A stretch of 64,000 bases of DNA, from NCBI RefSeq assembly GCF_002479495.1, contig NZ_DLNQ01000005.1:443095-507094 (forward strand), read 5' to 3'. Position numbers and translations under genes: made by a program. This stretch comes from Brevundimonas sp. UBA7506. GTDB lineage: Bacteria; Pseudomonadota; Alphaproteobacteria; Caulobacterales; Caulobacteraceae. Positions within the stretch are counted from its first letter, which is position 1. Every line of letters starts with the position of its first letter. This document shows positions 9,835-18,109 of the stretch, piece after piece. The notes under the pieces were generated by a model that saw only the letters and a list, made by a program, of their open reading frames with translations, did not search any database and had not been told where the DNA came from.

Positions 9835-12495
9835 ATGAATCTCGTCATCGTCGAGAGCCCCGCCAAGGCCAAGACCATCAATAAATACCTGGGCTCCGGC
9901 TACGAGGTGCTGGCTTCCTACGGCCATATCCGCGACCTGCCGTCCAAGGACGGCTCCGTCCTGCCTGACGAAGATTTCGCCATGCAGTGGGAGGTCGACG
10001 CCAAGGCCTCCAAGCGCCTGTCCGAGATCGCCGAGGCCGCCAAGCGCGCCGACCGCGTCATCCTCGCGACCGACCCCGACCGTGAGGGAGAAGCGATCAG
10101 CTGGCACGTTCTGGAGGTCCTGAACAAGAAGAAGGCGCTGAAGGACACCGAGGTCCAGCGCGTCACCTTCAACGCCATCACCAAGGCCGCCGTGCTGGAA
10201 GCCATGGCCAATCCGCGTCAGCTGGATATGGAGCTGGTCGAAGCCTATCTGGCCCGCCGCGCGCTGGATTATCTGGTGGGCTTCAATCTGTCGCCCGTCC
10301 TGTGGCGCAAGCTGCCGGGCGCCCGTTCGGCCGGTCGAGTGCAGTCGGTAGCCCTGCGCATCGTCGTCGATCGCGAAATGGAGATCGAAAAGTTCAAGGC
10401 TCAGGAATACTGGTCGGTCGAGGCCGATCTGGTCGCCGACAGCCCGCCCTTCACCACGCGCCTGGTCAAGCACGCGGGCAAGCGCATCCAGCGCCTCGAC
10501 ATCCCGACCGAGGAAATGGCCTTCGCCGCTCGCGACGCCATCAAGGCCGGCGACTTCACCATCAAGTCGGTCGAGAAGAAGCCCGCCAAGCGTTCGCCCG
10601 CCCCGCCCTTCACCACCTCGACCCTGCAGCAGGAAGCCGCGCGCAAGCTGGGCTTCACCGCCCAGAGGACCATGCAGGCTGCGCAGAAGCTGTACGAGGG
10701 CGTCGACGACACCGGCGGCCTGATCACCTACATGCGGACCGACGGCCTGTTCGTCAGCCCCGAGGGCATCGCCCAGGCGCGCGAAGTCATCGCCGACCGT
10801 TTCGGCCCCGCCTATGTCCCGGCCGAACCGCGCTACTACAAGACCAAGGCCAAGAACGCCCAGGAAGCGCACGAAGCCATCCGGCCGACCAACATCGCGC
10901 GCCACCCGGAATCCCTGCGCCTCGAAGGCGACCTGCAGCGCCTCTACGAGCTGATCTGGAAGCGCATGGTCGCCTCGCAGATGGAGAGCGCGCGTCTGGA
11001 CCGCACCACGGTCGAGATCGAGACGCCCGACGGCCAGACCGGCCTGCGCGCCACCGGTCAGGTCGTGGTCTTCGACGGCTTCATCGCCGCCTACGAAGAA
11101 GGCCGCGACGAGAAGCAGAAAGGGTCCGAGGACGACGAGGACGAAGGCGGTCGCCTGCCCGCGCTGAAGGAAGGCGCCAAGGCCAAGGTTGAAGGCGTCC
11201 GCACCGACCAGCATTTCACTGAGCCGCCGCCGCGCTTCTCGGAAGCCACCCTGGTCAAGAAGCTGGAAGAGCTGGGCATCGGCCGCCCCTCGACCTACGC
11301 CTCGATCCTGACGACCCTGCGTGACCGCGAATACGTCCGCATGGACAAGAACCGCTTCTATCCCGAGGACAAAGGACGGCTGGTCACGGCCTTCCTGGAG
11401 CAGTTCTTCACGCGCTGGGTCGAGTACGACTTCACCGCCGCACTGGAGACCCAGTTGGACGAGGTCTCAGCCGGCGATCTGGACTGGAAGGCGCTGCTGC
11501 GCAGCTTCTGGACCGACTTCCACGCCGCGACCCAGGCCGCGGGCGAACTGCGCACCACGGCCATTCTGGATCACCTGAACGACGCCCTCGGCGCCCACAT
11601 CTTCCCGGACAAGGGGGATGGCTCGGACCCGCGCGAATGTCCCCTGTGCCATCAGGGCCAGCTCAGCCTGAAGACCAGCCGTTTCGGCGCCTTCATCGGC
11701 TGCTCGCGCTATCCCGACTGCAAGTACACCCGCCCCGTGGCCTCGCCTGACGGCGCCGAAGGCGGCGCGGACGGCGGCGACCGCGAACTGGGCGCCGATC
11801 CGGCGACCGGCCAGCCGGTGCAGCTCAAGATCGGTCGCTTCGGCCCCTATGTCGAAACCACGCCGCCGGGCGAGGAAAAGCCGAAACGCTCCTCCCTGCC
11901 CAAGGGCTGGAGCCCCGCGTCCCTGACGCTGGATCAGGCCCTGCGTCTGCTGGCCCTGCCGCGGGAAGTCGGTCCTCACCCCGAGGACGGCAAGATGATC
12001 ACGGCGGGTCTCGGCCGCTACGGTCCGTTCGTCCTGCATGCCGGCACCTACGCCAACGTCTCGGACATCGACGAGGTGTTCGAGGTCGGGATCAACCGCG
12101 CCGTCGCCCTGCTGGCTGAAAAGCGCGCCGGTCGTCCTGGTCGCGGCTCAGCCACGGCGCCGCTCAAGGAACTGGGCGCTCACCCGGACGATGAAGTCCC
12201 CGTTCAGGTCATGGCCGGCCGCTTCGGTCCCTACGTCAAATGGGGCAAGGTCAACGCCACGCTGCCCAAGGGCATGACGCCCGAAGACGTGACGCTGGAA
12301 GCCGCCCTGCCTCTGCTGGCCGCCAAGGCCGGTGCAGCGCCGAAGAAGAAGGCGGCTGCGGCCAAGAAGCCCGCCGCCAAAAAGGCCCCGGCCAAGGCCG
12401 CCGCCGAGAAGAAACCCGCGGCGGCGAAAAAGCCTGCGGTCAAGAAGCCGGCCGCCAAGAAAGCCGCCGCTAAAAAGACCGCTCCGGCGGAGTAA
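9835..12495 (+). CDS. topA: DNA topoisomerase I
   Basis: An 886-residue type IA topoisomerase that relaxes negative supercoils. The TOPRIM domain (MNLVIVESPAKAKTI, then ATDPDREGEAISWH) lies at the N terminus and the catalytic tyrosine is Y299 in GLITYMRTDG. One Cys4 zinc ribbon begins at about residue 602 (CPLC then CSRYPDC) and is followed by further topoisomerase repeat modules (KIGRFGPYVETT, AGRFGPYVKWG). The last ~55 residues are a Lys/Ala/Pro tail of AAKKPA-like units, as in histone-like DNA-binding tails. The gene is full length and ends at a terminator. Confidence 0.97.
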   Translation: MNLVIVESPAKAKTINKYLGSGYEVLASYGHIRDLPSKDGSVLPDEDFAMQWEVDAKASKRLSEIAEAAKRADRVILATDPDREGEAISWHVLEVLNKKKALKDTEVQRVTFNAITKAAVLEAMANPRQLDMELVEAYLARRALDYLVGFNLSPVLWRKLPGARSAGRVQSVALRIVVDREMEIEKFKAQEYWSVEADLVADSPPFTTRLVKHAGKRIQRLDIPTEEMAFAARDAIKAGDFTIKSVEKKPAKRSPAPPFTTSTLQQEAARKLGFTAQRTMQAAQKLYEGVDDTGGLITYMRTDGLFVSPEGIAQAREVIADRFGPAYVPAEPRYYKTKAKNAQEAHEAIRPTNIARHPESLRLEGDLQRLYELIWKRMVASQMESARLDRTTVEIETPDGQTGLRATGQVVVFDGFIAAYEEGRDEKQKGSEDDEDEGGRLPALKEGAKAKVEGVRTDQHFTEPPPRFSEATLVKKLEELGIGRPSTYASILTTLRDREYVRMDKNRFYPEDKGRLVTAFLEQFFTRWVEYDFTAALETQLDEVSAGDLDWKALLRSFWTDFHAATQAAGELRTTAILDHLNDALGAHIFPDKGDGSDPRECPLCHQGQLSLKTSRFGAFIGCSRYPDCKYTRPVASPDGAEGGADGGDRELGADPATGQPVQLKIGRFGPYVETTPPGEEKPKRSSLPKGWSPASLTLDQALRLLALPREVGPHPEDGKMITAGLGRYGPFVLHAGTYANVSDIDEVFEVGINRAVALLAEKRAGRPGRGSATAPLKELGAHPDDEVPVQVMAGRFGPYVKWGKVNATLPKGMTPEDVTLEAALPLLAAKAGAAPKKKAAAAKKPAAKKAPAKAAAEKKPAAAKKPAVKKPAAKKAAAKKTAPAE

Positions 12496-12505
12496 GGTCG
12501 CCATG

Positions 12506-12538
12506 CCCTCCCGGTCCGCCAGCGGATCGGGAGGGTTT
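12506..12538 (+). terminator. Intrinsic terminator after topA
   Basis: A long stem, CCCTCCCG-G-TCCGC with GCGGA-T-CGGGAGGG (12506-12519 against 12522-12535), with one internal mismatch and a 2-base CA connector (so the innermost pair probably opens), followed by TTT. The T run is short, so efficiency is uncertain. Confidence 0.65.
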
Positions 12539-12893
12539 AGCGCCCCGCCACCAGTTCGTTGCGAACCCGGCGCCCCAGCGGATCACGTCCGGGCCAGGTC
12601 TGACCGACAGACGCCTCGACCATGGCCGTACAGAACCGCGAAAGCAGCATTCGCGGTCGGATGCCGTTCAGGCAGACTCGTTCGCCTTCGACAGCCCAGC
12701 GCGCGGTCAGGCGCCGACCGTCGGAAAACACGGCCCTGTAGCTGCCGTCGCGGTCAAACCAGTGCTTTACCCAACTTCCATCCGGATAGTGGGAGATCAC
12801 GGTGTTTCCAAAAGCTGATTCCATCTCCGCCTGAGCCGGCAGCGCCGTCGCGCAACAAGCGGCCAAGGCGAACGCAAGCGTTTTCATACGCAT
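12537..12893 (-). CDS. Small secreted hypothetical protein
   Basis: A 118-residue protein with a clear signal peptide (MRMKTLAFALAACCATALPAQA, cleavage before EME). The mature part has alternating beta-type segments (NTVISHYPDGSWVKHWFDRDG, then SYRAVFSDGRRLTARWAVEG) and two cysteines (C93 and C107) that could form a disulfide after export. A GGGAGG ribosome binding site lies about 9 bases upstream of the ATG at 12893; a second ATG two codons later is possible. It is convergent with topA. I do not recognise the family and assign no function. Confidence 0.75.
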   Translation of the reverse strand: MRMKTLAFALAACCATALPAQAEMESAFGNTVISHYPDGSWVKHWFDRDGSYRAVFSDGRRLTARWAVEGERVCLNGIRPRMLLSRFCTAMVEASVGQTWPGRDPLGRRVRNELVAGR

Positions 12894-12973
12894 ACGACAG
12901 AGCCTCCCTTCCCCTCGGCGACATTACAGGGCTGTAAGACTTTGCCAACCGCCCGGTTCCCGAACGGAAATAC

Positions 12974-13003
12974 TTGACTGAGGCGTAGGGGTTTCCATAT
13001 ACC
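12974..13003 (+). promoter_or_regulatory. Candidate sigma-70-type promoter for the DEAD-box helicase
   Basis: TTGACT (12974-12979), then CATATA (12996-13001, 16-base spacer) or TATACC (12998-13003, 18-base spacer). The predicted start near 13010 would give a 5' leader of about 100 bases containing the 27-codon ORF described next. Confidence 0.55.
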
Positions 13004-13029
13004 GCCGCAGGCTCGGAATTGGACTGGCG

Positions 13030-13113
13030 ATGCGCGCCGCCCACTCGCCCACGAGGGGCGGTTCCGTAAGTCGAAGACGTTACGACGTTTCCTCCGTCCT
13101 CAAGGTTTCATGA
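13030..13113 (+). CDS. Candidate upstream ORF coupled to the helicase start
   Basis: A 27-codon reading frame (MRAAHSPTRGGSVSRRRYDV and on) lies inside the predicted helicase 5' leader. Its TGA (13111-13113) overlaps the helicase ATG (13110-13112) as ATGA, the arrangement used for translational coupling throughout this window. The peptide is Arg/Ser-rich with no recognised motif. Chance open frames of this size are frequent in GC-rich DNA and there is no strong Shine-Dalgarno, so translation is only a possibility. Confidence 0.3.
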   Translation: MRAAHSPTRGGSVSRRRYDVSSVLKVS

Positions 13114-14654
13114 CAGAATTCACCAAGCTGGGCCTCTCGGCCACGACCCTGCAAGCGGTCGCTGACACGGGCTACACCGAAGCGACCCCAATTCAGGCCT
13201 CCGCCATCCCGGTGGCCCTGGCCGGCCGCGACGTCCTGGGCATCGCCCAGACCGGCACCGGCAAGACCGCCGCCTTCACCCTGCCGATGATCGACCGCCT
13301 CGGCTCGGGCCGCGCCCGCGCCCGCATGCCGCGCGCCCTGGTCCTGGCCCCGACCCGCGAACTGGCCGATCAGGTCGCCGAGAACTTCGCCAAATACGCC
13401 AAGGGCACCAAGCTGAGTTGGGCCCTGCTGATCGGCGGCGTGTCCATGGGCGACCAGGTCGCCCTGCTGAACAAGGGCGTCGACGTCCTGATCGCGACGC
13501 CGGGTCGTCTGCTGGACCTGTTCGAACGCGGCAAGATCCTGCTGACCGGCGTCGAGATGATGGTCATCGACGAAGCCGACCGCATGCTCGACATGGGCTT
13601 CATTCCCGACATTGAGCGCATCTTCAAGCTGACGCCGCCGCGTCGCCAGACCCTGTTCTTCTCGGCCACCATGCCGCCCGAGATCACGCGCCTGACCACG
13701 CAGTTCCTCAAGGATCCGACCCGGATCGAGGCCTCGCGTCCGGCCATGACCGCCGATACCATCACCCAGTATCTGGTCCGCATCCCGACCAGCGACCCCA
13801 AGGCCAAGCGCACCGCTCTGCGCGCCCTGATCGAACGGTCAGAGGTCAAGAACGGCATCGTCTTCTGCAACCGCAAGTCGGAAGTCGATATCGTCGCCAA
13901 GTCGCTGAAGACTCATGGCTTCGACGCCGCGCCGATCCACGGCGACCTGGATCAGTCGCTGCGGATGAAGACTCTGGCCGACTTCCGCGCCGGCGACCTG
14001 AAGATCCTGGTGGCCTCGGACGTCGCCGCGCGCGGTCTGGACATCCCGGACGTCAGCCACGTCTTCAACTACGACGTCTCGCACCATGCCGACGATTATG
14101 TGCACCGTATCGGACGCACCGGCCGCGCCGGTCGCAAGGGCGAAGCCTTCATGATCGTCACGCCCTCCGACGACAAGTCGTTGGACAAGGTGCTGAAGCT
14201 CATCAAGAAAGCCCCGGAAGAGATGTCGCTGGACGACATCGACTTCGCCTCTATCAAGGACCGCCCGCGCAGCGACGACTCCAAGGGCCGTGGCCGTGGC
14301 CGCAGTGACCGCCCGCGCCCGATCCCCAAGAGCGACAACGTCGCGTCGATGGAGCCCATCGCCCGCGCCGCTCCCAAGGCAGAAGAAACCCTCGAGGAAG
14401 CCCCCCGTCGTTCGCGCAGCCGCCGCTCCGCCAAGCCCCTCACGACTTCGGAAGCTGCGGACGCCGTCGTCGACACGACAGCGCAAGCGACGCCTGCAAC
14501 CAAGCCCGCCTCTCAACGCCGCGATCGCGCTCCTGAACCGCGCGAACCGCGTAAGTCCGAGCAGGCCAAGGAACAGCCGCTTCGCGCCGCCAGCGGCGGT
14601 TTCGGCGACGACATCCCTGCATTCCTGCGTCGTCCGGTCGTCTTTCAGGATTAA
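13110..14654 (+). CDS. rhlE: DEAD-box ATP-dependent RNA helicase (RhlE-like)
   Basis: A 514-residue SF2 helicase that unwinds RNA duplexes in ribosome assembly, RNA decay and cold adaptation. All core motifs are in order: the Q motif (GYTEATPIQ), Walker A AQTGTGKT, PTRELADQ, DEAD in MVIDEADRMLDMGF, SAT, then in the second RecA domain VASDVAARGLDIPDV and HRIGRTGRAGRKG. After residue ~375 comes a ~140-residue basic, low-complexity tail (SDDSKGRGRGRSDRPRP and Ala/Pro/Arg-rich stretches) that probably binds RNA. RhlE is the closest named subgroup; exact paralogue assignment is uncertain. Confidence 0.92.
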   Translation: MTEFTKLGLSATTLQAVADTGYTEATPIQASAIPVALAGRDVLGIAQTGTGKTAAFTLPMIDRLGSGRARARMPRALVLAPTRELADQVAENFAKYAKGTKLSWALLIGGVSMGDQVALLNKGVDVLIATPGRLLDLFERGKILLTGVEMMVIDEADRMLDMGFIPDIERIFKLTPPRRQTLFFSATMPPEITRLTTQFLKDPTRIEASRPAMTADTITQYLVRIPTSDPKAKRTALRALIERSEVKNGIVFCNRKSEVDIVAKSLKTHGFDAAPIHGDLDQSLRMKTLADFRAGDLKILVASDVAARGLDIPDVSHVFNYDVSHHADDYVHRIGRTGRAGRKGEAFMIVTPSDDKSLDKVLKLIKKAPEEMSLDDIDFASIKDRPRSDDSKGRGRGRSDRPRPIPKSDNVASMEPIARAAPKAEETLEEAPRRSRSRRSAKPLTTSEAADAVVDTTAQATPATKPASQRRDRAPEPREPRKSEQAKEQPLRAASGGFGDDIPAFLRRPVVFQD

Positions 14655-14744
14655 AGCAGAGGCATTCTGGCCCTCGGTTTAACTGGTCATTACGGATCGG
14701 CGTTCTAGTGTCCGCCAACTAAGAATTGGGGCGCGAGAATCAGA

Positions 14745-15803
14745 ATGACGGCGCAGGTCGAAACCGCCCTTCGGGGACCGGAGGCATATGAGCTGGCGCA
14801 CCGCATCGTCGACGCCATGCAACAGGCCTCCGTCTGGCCGACGCCGCTGAATTTCGAGCTCTGGCTGCACTATGTCAGCGACCCCGAAGGTCCATTGGGC
14901 CGGGAACTCGACCGCCTGCTGGCCGGTGACGCGCCGTTCACCGACGCGACGGCTGAAATGCTGGCTGCGGAATTCCTTCCGCGCGGCCGCCTCTCCGAGG
15001 AAATCCGCGATGTCGGGGCTGTCCTGAACCGCGAACTCGCTGCGGTGGCCGAGGCCATCGACAACGCCCGCAAGACCCAGACTGCCTATGGCGAGACGCT
15101 CAGTTCTGCGTCGGCGAAGATGCAGGACGCGGGCGGAGCGACGGATCTCTCCGCCATCGTCAGCACCCTTTCCAGCGCGACGCGCAAGGTCCAACGCCAC
15201 ACCTCCGCGCTTGAGAAGCGGCTGGAATCGTCGAACCGCGAAGTGGTTCGTTTGCGCGAACACCTGGAGCAGGTCCGTCGCGACGCCATGACCGACGCCC
15301 TGACCAATCTGGCCAACCGCAAGACGTTCGATGAACAGTTGGCGCGCCTCTGTGATGAGGCCGAGGCCGAAGGCAAGGGCTTGACGCTGGCGATCGTCGA
15401 TATCGACCACTTCAAGCGCTTCAACGACACCTGGGGTCACCAGACCGGCGATCAGGTGCTGCGTTACGTCGCCAGTGTCCTGGGCCGGATCGCACGCAAT
15501 CCTCGTATCGCCGCCCGATACGGTGGCGAGGAATTCGCGGTCATCTTCCCCGGCGAGACGCCCGGCGCCGTGGAAGCCGCCCTCAACGCGGTTCGCGAAG
15601 AAATCGGTTCGCGTTCTTTGCGCCGCCGATCAACCAACGACGACCTCGGCGCCGTGACCATCTCCGTCGGTTTCGCCGAGCGTGGTTCCGGCGAGACGGC
15701 TCTGGGTCTGCTTGAGCGCGCCGATGCCGCGCTTTACGCCTCCAAGCGCGGCGGTCGGAACTGCGTCACCAACGCCGAGCTCATGGAGAAGGCCGCCGCT
15801 TAA
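14745..15803 (+). CDS. Diguanylate cyclase (GGDEF domain) without I-site
   Basis: A 352-residue soluble protein with no membrane segments. Residues 1-130 are an all-helical N-terminal region, ~145-182 a probable coiled coil (TRKVQRHTSALEKRLESSNR), and ~183-345 a GGDEF domain. The active-site motif is intact as GGEEF (260-264), and D219 in IVDIDHFKRFND is a likely metal ligand, so it should make c-di-GMP from two GTP. The RxxD product-inhibition site expected before RYGGEEF reads RNPR (251-254). The overall plan resembles the coiled-coil cyclase DgcB of Caulobacter; that assignment is from memory and tentative. Confidence 0.9.
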   Translation: MTAQVETALRGPEAYELAHRIVDAMQQASVWPTPLNFELWLHYVSDPEGPLGRELDRLLAGDAPFTDATAEMLAAEFLPRGRLSEEIRDVGAVLNRELAAVAEAIDNARKTQTAYGETLSSASAKMQDAGGATDLSAIVSTLSSATRKVQRHTSALEKRLESSNREVVRLREHLEQVRRDAMTDALTNLANRKTFDEQLARLCDEAEAEGKGLTLAIVDIDHFKRFNDTWGHQTGDQVLRYVASVLGRIARNPRIAARYGGEEFAVIFPGETPGAVEAALNAVREEIGSRSLRRRSTNDDLGAVTISVGFAERGSGETALGLLERADAALYASKRGGRNCVTNAELMEKAAA

Positions 15804-15844
15804 ACGGTTGCCGAACCGCCCCGGGTCCGTTTCATATCGACCGG

Positions 15845-16627
15845 ATGAGAAGCTTCACCTTCAATCTCGCCTATTGGGCCCTCTCGATCGGCTATGGTCT
15901 GACCGCAGCCTTCGCAGCCTTGGCGCCAGGTCGGCGTGCGACCACCTGGGTCATCCGCCGCTATGTGCGTCGCATGGTGCAGGCCATGGCACTGTTCGCC
16001 GGCATTCACCTGAAGGTTCGCGGCAAGGAGCGTCTGCCGCAAGGCGCCTTCATCATCGCCTCCAAGCACCAGAGCTGGGGCGACGGCTTCGCCACCTATG
16101 ATCAGTTCGACGACCTGGCCTTCGTCACCGGCGACCACCTCGAGAAATTTCCGCTGCTGGGTACGGTGCTGAGAAAACTCGGCGCCATCGTCGTCAACAG
16201 CTGCGGCGGCCACACTGCCCGCGCCGCACTCAAGGAACGCGCCGCCGACGCCCATCGTGAAGGCCGCAAGATCCTGATCTATCCTGAAGGCCACCTGGCC
16301 AAGGTCGGCGAGAAGTATCGCTACCGTTCGGGTGTCTGGCACATGTATCGCGACTTCGACATGCCGGTCGTGCCGCTGGCGACCAACCTCGGCCTGTTCT
16401 GGCCCCAGGAAGAAGCACGCAAGACACCGGGTACCGCCACGCTGGAATTCCTGGCGCCCATTCCAACCGGCCTGCCCAAGGATGAGTTCCTGGCCAGGCT
16501 GGAAGCGGCGATTGAAGGCAAGACCGCTGAACTGATCGCCGAGGCCACCGGCCAGCCGATCACCGCGGCGGTTCAGGTCGCCACGCCCAGCGAAGCCGCC
16601 ACGCTCGCGACGCCTGCGGCGGCCTAA
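15845..16627 (+). CDS. plsC: 1-acyl-sn-glycerol-3-phosphate acyltransferase
   Basis: A 260-residue PlsC-family enzyme that acylates lysophosphatidic acid at the membrane. The catalytic HX4D motif is HQSWGD, followed by GTVLRKLGAIVVNS and the substrate loop IYPEGH; a hydrophobic N-terminal segment (residues 5-28) anchors it. The C terminus adds ~20 Ala/Thr-rich residues of unknown role. The TAA overlaps the stop of the converging metQ gene by four bases, leaving no room for a separate terminator. Genuine PlsC and related lysophospholipid acyltransferases cannot be separated from sequence alone. Confidence 0.9.
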   Translation: MRSFTFNLAYWALSIGYGLTAAFAALAPGRRATTWVIRRYVRRMVQAMALFAGIHLKVRGKERLPQGAFIIASKHQSWGDGFATYDQFDDLAFVTGDHLEKFPLLGTVLRKLGAIVVNSCGGHTARAALKERAADAHREGRKILIYPEGHLAKVGEKYRYRSGVWHMYRDFDMPVVPLATNLGLFWPQEEARKTPGTATLEFLAPIPTGLPKDEFLARLEAAIEGKTAELIAEATGQPITAAVQVATPSEAATLATPAAA

Positions 16628-17433
16628 GCCGCTGGGATCACCGCCCCGTCGTACTTCTTGGCGATGAAGTCCTTGACCGCCTGGCTGCGCAGCGCCGTCG
16701 CTAGGGCCTGAACGCGCGGGTCGTTCTGGTTGTCCGGGCGGGCCACCAGATAGTTCACATAGGGGCTGTCGGCCCCCTCCAGCGACAGGGCGTCGGTCTT
16801 GGGCTTCAATCCGGCGTCCAGGGCGTAGTTGGTGTTGATCACCGCCGCATCGACCTGGGGCAGGATGCGCGGGATGGTGGCGGCCTCGACCTCCTGGAAC
16901 TTCAGCCCCTTGGGATTGGTCGCGATGTCACGAACGGTCTGCAGCGGATTGGTCGGATCGCGCAGGGTGATCAGGCCGGCGCCCTGCAACAGCAGCAGCG
17001 AGCGCCCGGTGTTCGAGGCGTCGTTCGGCAGCACCACCTGCGCCCCGTTCGGGATCGCCGCCAGCGTCGCATGCTTCTTGGAATAGATGCCCAGAGGCTC
17101 GACGTGGACGCCGGCCACCGTCACCAGATCCGCGCCGCGCGCGATGTTGAACTCGTCCAGATAGGGCTTGGTCTGGAAGTAGTTCACATCCAACCGTTTT
17201 TCAGACAGTTGCACGTTGGGCTGAACGTAGTCGTTGAAGACCTTGATCTCGATCGGCACGCCCTCGGCGGCCAGGATCGGCTTCACCACCTCAAGGATTT
17301 CAGCGTGCGGCACGGCGGTGGCGCCGACCAGCAGGGGCGCGCCCTCGGCGCCCGCCTTCTTGTCCGCGCCCTGACCGCAGGCGGCAAGCGTCAGGACAGC
17401 GACGGCGGACAGCAGCAGCGAACGGCGGATCAT
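16624..17433 (-). CDS. metQ: D-methionine-binding lipoprotein MetQ
   Basis: A 269-residue substrate-binding lipoprotein of the MetNIQ importer. The signal peptide ends in a lipobox LTLAAC, giving a lipidated Cys19. The mature protein has NlpA/MetQ family features: LLVGATAVPHAEIL, KRLDVNYFQTKPYLDEFN and VDAAVINTNYALDAGLKP. It lies 19 bases downstream of metI and ends the long minus-strand unit that begins at iscR. Its stop codon overlaps that of the convergent acyltransferase gene. Confidence 0.94.
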   Translation of the reverse strand: MIRRSLLLSAVAVLTLAACGQGADKKAGAEGAPLLVGATAVPHAEILEVVKPILAAEGVPIEIKVFNDYVQPNVQLSEKRLDVNYFQTKPYLDEFNIARGADLVTVAGVHVEPLGIYSKKHATLAAIPNGAQVVLPNDASNTGRSLLLLQGAGLITLRDPTNPLQTVRDIATNPKGLKFQEVEAATIPRILPQVDAAVINTNYALDAGLKPKTDALSLEGADSPYVNYLVARPDNQNDPRVQALATALRSQAVKDFIAKKYDGAVIPAA

Positions 17434-17452
17434 GGGGCAGGCTTTCGAAAAA

Positions 17453-18109
17453 TCAGCGGTGCGAAACCTTAGCGACCAGACGGTCGCCGATCATCTGCAG
17501 AATTTGTACGAGGATCAGCAGCAGAACTACGGTCACCACCATGACGTCGGTCTGGAACCGCTGATAGCCGAAGCGCACGGCCAGATCGCCCAGTCCGCCT
17601 GCCCCCACCACGCCCGCCATGGCGGTGTAGCTGACCAGGGCGATGGCCGTGACCGTCGCCCCGGCGATGATGCCGGGCATGGCCTCAGGCAGCAGGGCCC
17701 GCGTGACGATCTGGAAAGTCGAACCGCCCATGGCCTGGGTCGCCTCGACCACGCCCTTGTCCACTTCACGCAGGGCCGTCTCGACCAGTCGCGCATAGAA
17801 GGGCGCGGCCCCCACGACCAGCGGCGGAATGGCCCCGGCCACGCCCAGCGAGGTGCCGACCAGCAGCACTGTCACCGGCAACATGACGATCAGCAGGATG
17901 ATGAAGGGCACCGAGCGCAGCACGTTGACGATCAGAGACAGCACGGCGTTCAGCACCGGATTGGCCGCCAGCCGCCCCTTGCCGGACAGATAGAGCAGCA
18001 CGCCCAGCGGCACGCCCAGGATGACGGTCAGCACCAGCGAGCCGCCCAGCATCAGCAGGGTGTCGATGGTGGCGCGGCCGATCTCGGCCCAATCAACGTT
18101 CTTGAACAT
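17453..18109 (-). CDS. metI: Methionine ABC transporter permease MetI
   Basis: A 218-residue inner-membrane permease with about five helices. The conserved coupling loop SYTAMAGVVGAGGLGDLAVRFGYQRF (EAA-like) contacts MetN, and the N-terminal DTLLMLGGSLVLTVILGVPLG is typical of MetI. The ATG overlaps the metN stop by one base within an ATGA, so the two are translationally coupled. Confidence 0.94.
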   Translation of the reverse strand: MFKNVDWAEIGRATIDTLLMLGGSLVLTVILGVPLGVLLYLSGKGRLAANPVLNAVLSLIVNVLRSVPFIILLIVMLPVTVLLVGTSLGVAGAIPPLVVGAAPFYARLVETALREVDKGVVEATQAMGGSTFQIVTRALLPEAMPGIIAGATVTAIALVSYTAMAGVVGAGGLGDLAVRFGYQRFQTDVMVVTVVLLLILVQILQMIGDRLVAKVSHR

